24,006 nucleotides of DNA from Campylobacterota bacterium. GTDB lineage: Bacteria > Campylobacterota > Campylobacteria > Campylobacterales > Sulfurospirillaceae. Position numbers and translations under genes: made by a program. Position 1 is the first letter of the stretch. Each line of letters starts with the position of its first letter. Below are positions 1 through 7,848 of this stretch, one piece after another. The notes below the pieces were generated by a model, which ran no database searches, was not told where the DNA came from, and saw only the letters and a list, made by a program, of their open reading frames with translations. The DNA is taken from the NCBI GenBank assembly GCA_009930355.1, contig RZYK01000010.1:1-24006 (forward strand), in the 5' to 3' direction.

Positions 1-93
1 GGTAACAAAATTATACTAAAAAGTGCCTATTTATGGGCTTTAATACTCAAGTTAAGTTCGTGGATTTATTGAAATCTATGTGCGAAAGTTGAG

Positions 94-99
94 TAAAAT
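94..99 (+). promoter_or_regulatory. candidate -10 box of the lipoprotein operon
   Basis: TAAAAT in the context gtaaaataat lies about 22 bases before the first ATG. The same ten bases occur upstream of nifA at 17489-17498. No convincing -35 box is visible, as is common for the main sigma factor in Campylobacterota. A second possible -10, TATACT, lies near 12-17. Assignment is by pattern only. Confidence 0.4.
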
Positions 100-120
100 A
101 ATTAGTTTTTGGGGGTTTTG

Positions 121-1494
121 ATGCAATGGGGTAAAAATATAGGACGGTGGACATCCTTGGTTGCTTTTTCGTGGCTGATTGCAGGGTGTGCAACGACAGC
201 GCAGATGTTACCGCAGTACGAAGCGAAGTTTAGAGCAGGGGATTTTAAAGGGGCAAAAGAGGTCTCCAAAGGGGTTTCCAATGACATCTTATGGTCATTG
301 CAAGAAGCCACGGCGCTTCAGATGCAAAAAGAATATGCTGCTTCCATTCAAACCTTTGATGGTGTTGATAGTGCGTTTAAAAAGTACGATGAACAACTCT
401 TGTTGGGCAGTGCTGCACAAAATGTGGGAGCTGTGCTGATTAACGATACGATTATGGATTATGAAGGCATGACCTACGATAAGGTGATGACCAACACCTA
501 CAAAGCGATGAATTTTATGCTCTTAAATGATCATGCAAATGCCAGAGTCGAGTTTAATCGAGCGTTAGAGCGTCAAAAAATGGCACAAGAATATTTTGAA
601 AAAGAGATAGCCATTCAAGAGAAAAAAATAGCGGAAGAAAAGGCACAAAATCAGCAAAAAAACATTACCGTAGGGCAGAGTAAAGAGGCGGATTCGATTA
701 TTGCTCAAAACTATAAGTTTTTAGATGCGTACGAGAAGTACCCTAATTTTAACAACCCTTTTGTCAATTATATGGCAGGGCTTTATTTCTTAAAAATGAA
801 GGATTATCAAAAAGCGGTTGATATGCTCAAAGAGGCGTATGGTATGACCAAAAATCCTCTTATTGAGCATGATTTAAACGTGTGTCTGAATGCTCTTTCA
901 GGTAAAGTTGATGCTAAAACGTATGCACACATTATTTATGAGAGCGGGTATGCAAGCAAGAAGAAAGATTGGAAAATAGCGCTTCCTATTCCCATTCGTC
1001 ACAGCAACCACTGGCAAGTCTATATGCCAAGTTTAGCGCTTCCTACCCTAGAGCCCGTTTTAGATGAAGTGCCTTACATCAACATTGTTAATGGTGACTT
1101 TAAAAGCTCTACCTTTAAAATTGCCTCGATGGATGGGGTGATTGCCAGTGAGTTTGAAAAACGCTTTCCTGCTATTTTAACCAGAGCGATTATGCGTACG
1201 ACCACCGATTTGGTCTTGCAAAAAATTGCCGCCGATAAAGGCAATGTTTTAGCGCAAGTGGGTGTGGGGTTAGTGGGAGTGCTTAAAAACAATTCGGATG
1301 TAAGAAGTTGGCAGAGTTTGCCTAAAAACTTTAGCGCACTCAAAGTTCCTCTTAGCAATGGTGTGTTAGAAATCTATGATGCACAAGGCAGATTGCTCGT
1401 ATCTGATAGTGTTGATGTGAGTAAAAATTATATTTATGTAGTCAGAACCTACAATACCCAAGGAGGTGTTTATTATGACAAAGTTGCTTTCTAA
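121..1494 (+). CDS. COG3014-type exported lipoprotein, 457 aa
   Basis: The N-terminus has basic residues, a hydrophobic stretch and the lipobox LIAG-Cys, so this is probably a lipoprotein. The body has helical TPR-like segments (the FRAGDFKGAKEV region, and YFLKMKDYQKAVDML in the middle) and a charged E/K/Q-rich helix that may be coiled coil. The C-terminal third looks beta-rich. I recognise it as the uncharacterised COG3014-type protein often found beside YcfL and LpoB; its biochemical role is unknown. TTG codons at 109 and 118 are in frame, but the G-run at 111-115 is best placed to serve ATG 121. It is first in a five-gene operon and overlaps the next gene by 20 nt, suggesting translational coupling. 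Family assignment is from memory, not a search. Confidence 0.8.
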   Translation: MQWGKNIGRWTSLVAFSWLIAGCATTAQMLPQYEAKFRAGDFKGAKEVSKGVSNDILWSLQEATALQMQKEYAASIQTFDGVDSAFKKYDEQLLLGSAAQNVGAVLINDTIMDYEGMTYDKVMTNTYKAMNFMLLNDHANARVEFNRALERQKMAQEYFEKEIAIQEKKIAEEKAQNQQKNITVGQSKEADSIIAQNYKFLDAYEKYPNFNNPFVNYMAGLYFLKMKDYQKAVDMLKEAYGMTKNPLIEHDLNVCLNALSGKVDAKTYAHIIYESGYASKKKDWKIALPIPIRHSNHWQVYMPSLALPTLEPVLDEVPYINIVNGDFKSSTFKIASMDGVIASEFEKRFPAILTRAIMRTTTDLVLQKIAADKGNVLAQVGVGLVGVLKNNSDVRSWQSLPKNFSALKVPLSNGVLEIYDAQGRLLVSDSVDVSKNYIYVVRTYNTQGGVYYDKVAF

Positions 1495-1888
1495 AACCCT
1501 AGGCGTTGCTTGTGTTACAGCTCTTTTAAGTGGATGTGCCCCTAAAATGTGTGTTTTACCTGAAAATGTCTCTATCGCTCAAAATTTTTGCGATACCTTT
1601 GATATTACCAAACGTGAACGATGGCTCAATGAAAACAAAGAGGTGCAATTTCAACTGCGTAATGTCTCTTCTTTTCCTCAAACGTTCATTTACAAAGTGG
1701 AGTGGAAAGATGCTCAGGGCTTTGTGATTGATTCACGTTTAAATCGCTGGCAAAAAGCAGAGCTTAAAGCGGGTCGCACACAGGTCATTGATGCGGTAGC
1801 GCCCGTTGCTGAGGTGAGCAGTTATGTGCTTCTGATTGAAAAAGAGGAGTCAGCGACGACTGATTCTACAACACCCAATTCAAATTAA
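1475..1888 (+). CDS. YcfL-like lipoprotein (DUF1425 type), 137 aa
   Basis: A perfect AGGAGG at 1461-1466 is followed by ATG 1475; the in-frame GTG at 1466 overlaps that ribosome site and is unlikely. The product has a signal peptide with lipobox LLSG-Cys, then a small domain whose WKDAQGFVID segment resembles the W-x-D-x-x-G core of E. coli YcfL (DUF1425). In enterobacteria ycfL sits directly before lpoB, and the same order is seen here. The molecular role of YcfL is unknown; an outer-membrane periplasmic-face location is inferred from the lipobox. Confidence 0.8.
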   Translation: MTKLLSKTLGVACVTALLSGCAPKMCVLPENVSIAQNFCDTFDITKRERWLNENKEVQFQLRNVSSFPQTFIYKVEWKDAQGFVIDSRLNRWQKAELKAGRTQVIDAVAPVAEVSSYVLLIEKEESATTDSTTPNSN

Positions 1889-1900
1889 AAGGATAAAAAA

Positions 1901-2524
1901 ATGTTAGTTAAAAAAGCTCTTACAGGCCTACTTTTAGGCACACTGCTTTTTAGCGGATGTGCAAGACAAGCAACCTATGTGAAACCTACCGATGTGCAAA
2001 GCAATGAAGCGGTTTCATTGGGTATCGATGATGCAGATATTGAAAAAGCAGTGGTTGAGGCAGTTCAAAGTATGCTAAAAAATCCTTACTTGATGAAAAA
2101 CGATGGCAAACAGTATGTGGTTGCTATCTCTACAGTCATTAACGATACGATGCAACGCTTCGATACTGACTTGCTGACCAAAAAAATTCGTATAGAGTTA
2201 TTGCAAAATGGTAAAGGTAAGTTTATTACCACCACCGCTGTTCGTGCAGGTGGCCCTGAAGATGCCATGAGTTATCAAGCTCGTCAGCTTAGAAACAGCA
2301 AAGAGTTTAATCAAAAAACCGTAGCGGCTGAGGGACAGATGATAGCGCCTGATTATTCACTCTCTGGTAAAGTGATTCAACGAGATACCAAAATCGGCTC
2401 AGGCGATAAACGTGTGGATTACTCGTTTCAGCTAACCATGACCGATATTAAAACAGGTTTAGCGTTTTGGGAAGGCGAGACAAAGGTGAGCAAAGTAGGC
2501 TCTAATGATTCTACATCGTGGTAA
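1901..2524 (+). CDS. lpoB: penicillin-binding protein activator LpoB, 207 aa
   Basis: Outer-membrane lipoprotein (signal peptide, lipobox LFSG-Cys) of the LpoB/YcfM family. In Enterobacteria LpoB reaches through peptidoglycan to stimulate the bifunctional synthase PBP1b. Seen here are the family features: a helix with AVVEAVQSML, a strand with VVAISTVINDT, a GKFITT segment, then PDYSLSGKV and the ending FQLTMTDIKTGLAFWEGE. The linker after the lipidated Cys is short compared with the long proline-rich linker of E. coli LpoB, as in many non-enteric homologues, so the partner synthase may differ. AAGGA lies just upstream, and the gene follows the ycfL-like gene by 12 nt. Confidence 0.88.
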   Translation: MLVKKALTGLLLGTLLFSGCARQATYVKPTDVQSNEAVSLGIDDADIEKAVVEAVQSMLKNPYLMKNDGKQYVVAISTVINDTMQRFDTDLLTKKIRIELLQNGKGKFITTTAVRAGGPEDAMSYQARQLRNSKEFNQKTVAAEGQMIAPDYSLSGKVIQRDTKIGSGDKRVDYSFQLTMTDIKTGLAFWEGETKVSKVGSNDSTSW

Positions 2525-2530
2525 TTCACG

Positions 2531-2542
2531 GTTACATGTAAA
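2531..2542. repeat. iterated palindrome copy (GTTACATGTAAA)
   Basis: Lies between lpoB and the next gene; its right half provides the AAAGG ribosome site. Confidence 0.8.
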
Positions 2543-2550
2543 GGCATTGT

Positions 2551-3948
2551 ATGATAATTAAACAGATTGTATCTTCACTTCTTAGCATTATTTTATGCGC
2601 ACCTTTGATGGCGATGGAGAAGAAAATAAGCGCTGAAGTCGTGGCTGAAGAGACCGCTACTATGAACCAAATAGCCGATATTAGCAAAGAGAAGTTTGAA
2701 AAAAACAGTAACATTGAAAAAGAGATAGCGGCATATCTTGGCGAGTTAGGGTTACACAAAGGGCTAAATGAGGGTGATAAGTACATTATGACTCAGGTGC
2801 AAGTGATTAACTCAAAGCCTAGCGATGAGCGTTTTACCTTCTCAAAAATGGTAGCGTATGAGAAAGCTTATATGAATGCGCAAAAAGATATGTTGATGAG
2901 CGTTTATGGACGTATTGCGGTGGAAAAAGCGATGGAGTATTTTCAAGATGACTCCACAGGCGTTCAAGAGAAGTTTTTAGCGGATATTACCCGTCAAAAT
3001 GAGGTTAAAAATCAGTTAGAGCGTGTTTATGATAAGCTAAGTACGCTCACCGAAGCTAAGTTAGATAAAGCGCTTGCCAAAGAGGGTGTTGAGCCAACAA
3101 AACTCAATGGTTTGGATGTCAAGAAAAAGCAAGAACTTTTTAAAGATGCCTTTACCAAACGAACTATTAAAAGTTTTACCGCACAATCGGTACAGGGCTT
3201 TTTTGTGATGAAAAGCTTTTATGGCGTTGATAGATCAGGTGCGCCTGCTGTGGGAATTGTCGCGGCAAAATCGCCCCTTACGTACGCTGTTGCCAATGAT
3301 ATTGCGCACCAAAGATCCCCTTCCATTAAAAAAGATTCAGGTCGTCCAGCACTCTCTTTATTGCCCGAAAAAGGGGATGATTTTTTAGCGGAGATGGGGG
3401 TTCGTTTCTTCTTTGATGAAACAGGTCGTCCAGCCTTGATTTCGTATGGGCAAGCTGCTTCTGTCTACAAAGGCGATGATGTAACTCGTCGCTCAAAACT
3501 ACTCAATGCCGCAGGGGACAAAGCACGCCTGCAAGCAGAGACTCAAATTGCTGAGTTTATTGGAACAATGATGAGCGCAAGCGAGCGTGAAGAGAAGAGC
3601 GAAAATGACACCACCTATCTCACCAATCAGCTCAATGAAGTGAGCAATAGCGCTGAAGTGGTCGAAAAGACAGCACTTGAAATTGTCGATAAGACCTCTA
3701 AATCTGCCAAATCCTCTGCAAGAGCGCATATGGCGGGTATGAATGAGATTAAGACGTGGGAGACTCAAGGCGAGAATGGACAAATCATTGTAGGCTCTGT
3801 TGTGGTCTGGGATTACACTGCTTTAAGTGCTGCTAAAAAAGTACAAAATGGTAAAACCAACGAATATAAGGGTTCTAAAACAACTACAACAACACAAATG
3901 AATGGTGTCAAAGGAAGCAAAAATGTCGTTAACAAAGACGATTTTTAA
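2551..3948 (+). CDS. exported protein of unknown function, 465 aa
   Basis: An N-terminal hydrophobic segment of about 20 residues ending APLMA looks like a cleavable type I signal peptide; there is no lipobox Cys, so a soluble periplasmic protein is expected. The mature part is mostly charged and helical, with two MAYEKAYMNAQ/ARLQAETQIAEF-like helices, and it ends in a Thr/Lys/Asn-rich tail. I do not recognise a catalytic motif. AAAGG six bases before ATG 2551 is the likely ribosome site and is formed partly by an iterated palindrome copy (2531-2542). The gene overlaps the FlgT/CsgG-like gene by 26 nt and so belongs to the same envelope operon, probably acting with LpoB and the FlgT-like protein. 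Confidence 0.75.
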   Translation: MIIKQIVSSLLSIILCAPLMAMEKKISAEVVAEETATMNQIADISKEKFEKNSNIEKEIAAYLGELGLHKGLNEGDKYIMTQVQVINSKPSDERFTFSKMVAYEKAYMNAQKDMLMSVYGRIAVEKAMEYFQDDSTGVQEKFLADITRQNEVKNQLERVYDKLSTLTEAKLDKALAKEGVEPTKLNGLDVKKKQELFKDAFTKRTIKSFTAQSVQGFFVMKSFYGVDRSGAPAVGIVAAKSPLTYAVANDIAHQRSPSIKKDSGRPALSLLPEKGDDFLAEMGVRFFFDETGRPALISYGQAASVYKGDDVTRRSKLLNAAGDKARLQAETQIAEFIGTMMSASEREEKSENDTTYLTNQLNEVSNSAEVVEKTALEIVDKTSKSAKSSARAHMAGMNEIKTWETQGENGQIIVGSVVVWDYTALSAAKKVQNGKTNEYKGSKTTTTTQMNGVKGSKNVVNKDDF

Positions 3949-5197
3949 GGCATCGTTGTTCTTCTTTGCACTGAGTGGTCTGCTTTTTGCAGAAGTAAGC
4001 AAAGAGGTGAAGGTTGAAAGTGCGTATGGTATTGGCGAGGGATATAGCCGTGTGGAAGCGGTCAATAACGCCATTATTGAAGCGCTCTCTCAACTCAAAG
4101 GCGTGAGCATCGCAAAAGAGCAAATTGTGGCACGCTCTGTGGTTGAAGATGAGAAGGGTGTTCAGATGCAAGAGGGCTACTCGGCACGACTGCACGCTTT
4201 AACCAAAGGACGAGTGGATAGCTATGTGATTGAAGATGTCAGTGAGTTTGACGGTAAATACAAAGCCAGTGTCAAAATCACCAATACCACGGTTAAAAAG
4301 AGCTATGTCGCCCCTGGTATGTCGCATGATTCCAGACGTAAGATGGCGATTTATCCTTTTTATGGCGCTAAAGGTTCATTTGATATTTTCAATGAAGACA
4401 AAAGCATCGCTGAAGTCTCTCATAAATTTACCCATGCCTTAATGACCCAAATGACCCAAAGCAGACGTTTTGCCATGTTGGATCGTGAGTATGACGCAGC
4501 CATAGGGAATGAGAAACGTTTGGTGTCAAGTCGAAACGCTCATCCTGATGAGGCGTTAAAGTTAGGTAATGCTTTGGGTGCAGACTATGTGTTGGTAGGT
4601 ACCATTTCAGAATTTTCTGTTGTACCAACCAAAGAGCGTATTGAAGTGATTGGTGAAGAGCGTTACAAGCTTTTTATTACAGCGGTCATTGATTACCGTG
4701 TGATTTTAATGGCAACGGGTCAAGTAAAGTGGTCAAACTCTGTGCGTTATCAAAACGCGTTTGAGGACAATCCTGCTGAGAGCCCTGAGTTTGTCCTTTC
4801 TCATGTGATGAATGATGTTTCAAGACACCTTAGTTTTGAGATTATTAACACCATTTACCCTTTGCGTGTCGCTGAGAAAATGGGCAATGAAGTGGTCATT
4901 AACCAAGGCGGTGCGGGCATTTTAGTGGGTGAAGTGTTTGAAGTGATGAAAGAGGGCAAAACCATACAGGACACCTATACCAAAGAGTCTTTGGGAAGTA
5001 TGGAGCATAAAGTGGGCGAAGTGCAAGTGGTGCGTGTGGATGCCAAAATGGCGTATGCACAAATCGTTCAAGGTGATGCCCCTAAAAATGCGGTTCTACG
5101 AAAACTCTCTATGAATGACTCCTCGCAAAGTCAAAGCCGAGGCGAAGCAGTAAGCAACGTTGTGGTTGATGGTGGCGGTGGTATTAAGCTTCGTTAA
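3923..5197 (+). CDS. FlgT/CsgG-like exported protein, 424 aa
   Basis: A signal peptide ends near residue 23 (LLFA), without a lipobox Cys. Residues about 30-115 (YGIGEGYSRVEAVNNAIIEA) resemble the FlgT/LPP20 N-terminal domain. Residues about 135-290 resemble the CsgG/TolB-N fold (KMAIYPFYG, then ALGADYVLVGTISEF), and residues about 300-390 resemble the FlgT C-terminal domain (GILVGEVFEVM, then GEVQVVRVDAKMAYAQI). FlgT of Vibrio builds the H ring of the flagellar basal body, while CsgG forms an outer-membrane pore; which role applies here is unknown. The chosen ATG has AAGGAAG in front, whereas ATG 3902 has no good site. It is last in the operon and is followed by a strong hairpin. Confidence 0.75.
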   Translation: MSLTKTIFKASLFFFALSGLLFAEVSKEVKVESAYGIGEGYSRVEAVNNAIIEALSQLKGVSIAKEQIVARSVVEDEKGVQMQEGYSARLHALTKGRVDSYVIEDVSEFDGKYKASVKITNTTVKKSYVAPGMSHDSRRKMAIYPFYGAKGSFDIFNEDKSIAEVSHKFTHALMTQMTQSRRFAMLDREYDAAIGNEKRLVSSRNAHPDEALKLGNALGADYVLVGTISEFSVVPTKERIEVIGEERYKLFITAVIDYRVILMATGQVKWSNSVRYQNAFEDNPAESPEFVLSHVMNDVSRHLSFEIINTIYPLRVAEKMGNEVVINQGGAGILVGEVFEVMKEGKTIQDTYTKESLGSMEHKVGEVQVVRVDAKMAYAQIVQGDAPKNAVLRKLSMNDSSQSQSRGEAVSNVVVDGGGGIKLR

Positions 5198-5199
5198 AT

Positions 5200-5233
5200 G
5201 TGTGGACAGAGGCATTTTTGCCTCTGTCCACAC
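5200..5233 (+). terminator. perfect 15-bp hairpin after the envelope operon
   Basis: GTGTGGACAGAGGCA (5200-5214), loop TTTT, and its exact complement (5219-5233). No T-run follows on either side, so it may act as a 3' stabiliser or as a Rho-linked or bidirectional terminator. It separates the envelope operon from the beta-lactamase gene. Confidence 0.65.
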
Positions 5234-5251
5234 TCTTGCTAGGATAGAACT

Positions 5252-6025
5252 ATGCTGAAAAAGATTTTGTGGTGTCTTCTGGTTTTACATGTAACGCTTT
5301 TTGGAAATGATACAGCCCTTCAAAGAGTGTTTGAGACACATCAGGTCGATGGAGCTATGCTCATAGAATCCTTAGATGGCAAAGAGCGTTACGTTTACAA
5401 CGAAGAGCGAGCACAAAGACAACTCTCTCCTGCTTCCACATTTAAAATTCCAAATACCCTCATTGCTTTGCAAGAAGGTGTCATAGATACACAAACTCTT
5501 ATTCTTTGGGATGGTGTGGAGCGAAGTATACCCTCATGGAATCAAGACCAAACTCTAAGTTTGGCATTTAAGCGTTCATGTGTGTGGTGTTACCAAAAGT
5601 TTGCCCGTTCAATCGGTTTGGAAAAATACAGGAGCTATCTTCACACCTTAGACTATGGCAATACTAAAACAGGCAATGATGTTGAACGCTTTTGGCTTGA
5701 TGGCGAACTTCGCATCAGTGCGTATGAACAAGTGGCTTTTTTAAAAAAAGTGTATACCAATGCCTTGCCTTTTGCTAAAACACATCTTGATACGCTTAAA
5801 ACCATTATGGTGGAAGAGCGAAAAACTGTCTATACCCTGCGAGCCAAAACAGGTTGGGCAGTTCCCAATAATGCAGAACATCACGGATGGTATGTGGGGT
5901 ATGTCGAGAGTCAAAAAGGTGTTTATTTCTTTGCCACCAATCTAATAACCCCTAGTAGCGAAGTGTTACCTTTGCGAAAAATAATAAGCCTAGAAGCGCT
6001 CAGGGCTAAAGGAATTTTGGAGTAA
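5252..6025 (+). CDS. class D (OXA-type) beta-lactamase, 257 aa
   Basis: Periplasmic serine hydrolase that opens beta-lactam rings. All class D motifs are present: STFK at residues 62-65 (acylated Ser62, Lys65, which is carboxylated in the family), SCV at 109-111, YGN at 135-137, Trp148 in FWLDGELRIS, and KTG at 199-201. A signal peptide of about 19 residues ends near LFGND. Length is close to the family norm of 250-275 aa. AGGA at 5241-5244 is the ribosome site. It is bounded by its own terminator and the upstream hairpin, so it is a single-gene unit. Nothing mobile flanks it and it carries the iterated palindrome in its signal-peptide codons, which argues for a resident chromosomal gene. Substrate range cannot be predicted. 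Confidence 0.93.
   Translation: MLKKILWCLLVLHVTLFGNDTALQRVFETHQVDGAMLIESLDGKERYVYNEERAQRQLSPASTFKIPNTLIALQEGVIDTQTLILWDGVERSIPSWNQDQTLSLAFKRSCVWCYQKFARSIGLEKYRSYLHTLDYGNTKTGNDVERFWLDGELRISAYEQVAFLKKVYTNALPFAKTHLDTLKTIMVEERKTVYTLRAKTGWAVPNNAEHHGWYVGYVESQKGVYFFATNLITPSSEVLPLRKIISLEALRAKGILE
5284..5295. repeat. iterated palindrome copy (TTTACATGTAAC)
   Basis: In the signal-peptide codons of the beta-lactamase, read Leu-His-Val-Thr. Confidence 0.8.
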
Positions 6026-6030
6026 GGAAT

Positions 6031-6075
6031 AAGGCTACTTCTCTTTACATGTAAAGAAGAAGATAGCCTTTTTTT
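6031..6075 (+). terminator. intrinsic terminator of the OXA gene
   Basis: AAGGCTA (6031-6037) pairs with TAGCCTT (6064-6070). The inner arms extend through CTTC/GAAG to the palindrome TTTACATGTAAA at the tip, and seven T residues follow at 6069-6075. The long, slightly bulged stem lies between the convergent OXA and slyD genes. The T-run favours termination in the plus direction. Confidence 0.85.
6044..6055. repeat. iterated palindrome copy (full 12-mer)
   Basis: Forms the tip of the OXA terminator hairpin. Confidence 0.85.
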
Positions 6076-6081
6076 AGAGCG

Positions 6082-6552
6082 TTAACGTGCGTATTGGCAC
6101 TCGATTTCTTCTTTGTTGGCTTTTCTTACATCCGCAACAACGCCATGAAAAATAACATCCGTGCCTGCAAATGGGTGGTTACCATCTAAGACAACGTGTT
6201 CAGGAGTTACTTCTTTGACGAGGTAGATGATGCTCTCTTCTTCGCCGCTCAACTCATCTTCGATGATTTCTTCAAACTGCTCACCCTCATGGATGTGCTC
6301 ATCAAACTCACTACGAGGTTGTGTAACAATCAATGCCTCATCAAACTCCCCAAAGGACTCTTTAGCAAGCAGTGCCACTTCAACGTCATCACCGATATTT
6401 TTTCCCTCAAGCTCTTTTTCCACTTTGGCAAAAATATCGCCGTATCCGCCATGCAGATACACAAGTGGTTCATCGCCTGTGTCTAAAAGATTTCCTTTTT
6501 TATCGACCACTCGGTAACTCAAAGTCACCACACTGTTTTTACTAATTTTCAT
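6082..6552 (-). CDS. slyD: SlyD-type FKBP peptidyl-prolyl isomerase, 156 aa
   Basis: FKBP-type prolyl isomerase and chaperone of the SlyD/FkpB group. The N-terminal FKBP half starts MKISKNSVVTLSYRVVD and contains the EPLVYLHG core. The insert-in-flap domain lies roughly at residues 70-130, and the family signature LDGNHPFAG is followed by FHGVVADVRKA. The C-terminus ends shortly after, in CQYAR, so the His-rich nickel-binding tail of E. coli SlyD is missing; a role in hydrogenase nickel delivery is therefore less certain. The start lies 11 nt inside the aminotransferase gene, so the two are cotranscribed. AAGGA lies in front of the ATG. Confidence 0.9.
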   Translation of the reverse strand: MKISKNSVVTLSYRVVDKKGNLLDTGDEPLVYLHGGYGDIFAKVEKELEGKNIGDDVEVALLAKESFGEFDEALIVTQPRSEFDEHIHEGEQFEEIIEDELSGEEESIIYLVKEVTPEHVVLDGNHPFAGTDVIFHGVVADVRKANKEEIECQYAR

Positions 6553-7669
6553 TTTTTTCCTTTAAATAGTTTTTGAGTCTCTCAATGCCCTCACGCATGT
6601 GTTCGATGTTTCTCGTGTAGGCAAACCGCAGATAATGGTTGGTTCCGTTTGTCCCAAAATCAACCCCTGGTGTGGTGGCGATGTGAATGCTTTCCAAAAG
6701 CTCTTTGGCAAAGGCAAAGCTATCATTACTGTAGCGTGAGATGTTTGCCCAGATATAAAACGCCCCCTCAGGTTTGGCATCAATCTCAAAGAGTTCTGAA
6801 AGCTCGGCATATAAAAAATCCCGTCTGGCTTTAAATTCGGCTTTGACTTCGTGCAAATAATCTTCATCAAATGCCTCCAACGCACCGTATTGGGAGAGGG
6901 TTGGGGCGGAGATGAAGAGGTTTTGCGCTACCATTTCGGCATGGCGAATTTTCTCTTTTGGCACAATCACCCAGCCCAAACGCTGACCTGGCATACAATA
7001 GTATTTTGAAAAACCGTTGATGACGTAGACGTTTTTTGAGCCAAATTCTAGCGCACAGTTTGCCTCTTTTTCGTAGGTTAGCCCGTGGTATAACTCATCG
7101 GAGATAAAGGCAATATTTTTACTTTCGCAATACGCTACAAGTGCTTTTAAATTCTCTTTACCGTAGATATTTCCCGTGGGATTGGCAGGAGAGGAGATTT
7201 GCAAGGCGTCCAGATGATGCGATGTCACATCCTTTACATGTAATTCAAAATTGTCCTCTTTGCCAATGGGCATAAAACAAGGTTTGATGTCCAAAAGATA
7301 GGCAAAGTTTTTATAACACGGATAAGAGGGGTCGCTAAATCCTAGCGTGGCATCTTTGCCAAGAGTCAGTGCATAAGCGATGAGAAATGCGCCACTCGTT
7401 CCAGGGGTGAGAAAGATTTGCTCGATGTCAATGTGAACACCATACGTTGTGGCATAATGGGCTTTGATTTTCTCACGCAGTGCCACAAGTCCATGACTTT
7501 GCGTATACGAAAAGCGGTTCTCATCAATGCTTACATGTAAAGCTTCTTTAACTTTGGATGAGGGTGGGAGGTCTGGCTGACCGATTTCAAAATGAATCGC
7601 ATCCGCATATTTCTCCGCCTCTTTGACAATATCCATCACGATAAAAGAGCTCATATTTTCACAACGCAC
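6542..7669 (-). CDS. class I/II PLP-dependent aminotransferase, 375 aa
   Basis: Cytoplasmic fold-type I aminotransferase. Using the GTG start: NPTG with Asn163, DELYHG with Asp191 and Tyr194 contacting the cofactor, the Schiff-base Lys222 in FSKYY, and Arg230 in GQRLGW. The substrate is not predictable; annotations in this family are often aspartate or aromatic aminotransferase. The frame is open to 7825, but a TTGTAT-17 bp-TATAAT promoter at about 7692-7720 lies inside that extension, so the start must be downstream. GTG 7669 has AAAGG at good spacing, and ATG 7654 is the alternative. It overlaps slyD by 11 nt. Two iterated palindromes lie in the coding region. Confidence 0.85.
   Translation of the reverse strand: MRCENMSSFIVMDIVKEAEKYADAIHFEIGQPDLPPSSKVKEALHVSIDENRFSYTQSHGLVALREKIKAHYATTYGVHIDIEQIFLTPGTSGAFLIAYALTLGKDATLGFSDPSYPCYKNFAYLLDIKPCFMPIGKEDNFELHVKDVTSHHLDALQISSPANPTGNIYGKENLKALVAYCESKNIAFISDELYHGLTYEKEANCALEFGSKNVYVINGFSKYYCMPGQRLGWVIVPKEKIRHAEMVAQNLFISAPTLSQYGALEAFDEDYLHEVKAEFKARRDFLYAELSELFEIDAKPEGAFYIWANISRYSNDSFAFAKELLESIHIATTPGVDFGTNGTNHYLRFAYTRNIEHMREGIERLKNYLKEKNEN
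7233..7244. repeat. iterated palindrome copy (TTTACATGTAAT)
   Basis: In the aminotransferase gene, minus-strand reading ELHVKD. Confidence 0.8.
7530..7541. repeat. iterated palindrome copy (CTTACATGTAAA)
   Basis: In the aminotransferase gene, read ALHVS; last copy before the 5.4-kb gap. Confidence 0.8.
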
Positions 7670-7691
7670 ACACCGACCTTTTTTTGATGGG

Positions 7692-7720
7692 ATTATAGCT
7701 TGATTTTCAATGAGATACAA
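7692..7720 (-). promoter_or_regulatory. sigma-70-like promoter for the aminotransferase-slyD operon
   Basis: On the minus strand TTGTAT is followed after 17 bases by a perfect TATAAT (7697 to 7692). It would start transcription near 7685, about 16 bases before GTG 7669. This is also the main evidence against the longer open frame that begins at 7825. Confidence 0.65.
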
Positions 7721-7848
7721 AATAACATTGACTTTTGAATTTGTAAAGTATATGAAAAGGAGTAAAGATTTTTGATAATTTAGATAACTCTTCAGACCCG
7801 AGGATTGAGGTTCTATAAAAGGCATTGGTTAAAAAACATAAAGGGTTT

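Noticed and set aside
7670..7825. Upstream extension of the aminotransferase frame starting MPFIEP
   Set aside because: A good promoter (TATAAT at 7697-7692) lies inside it, and the family aligns only from about GTG 7669 or ATG 7654.
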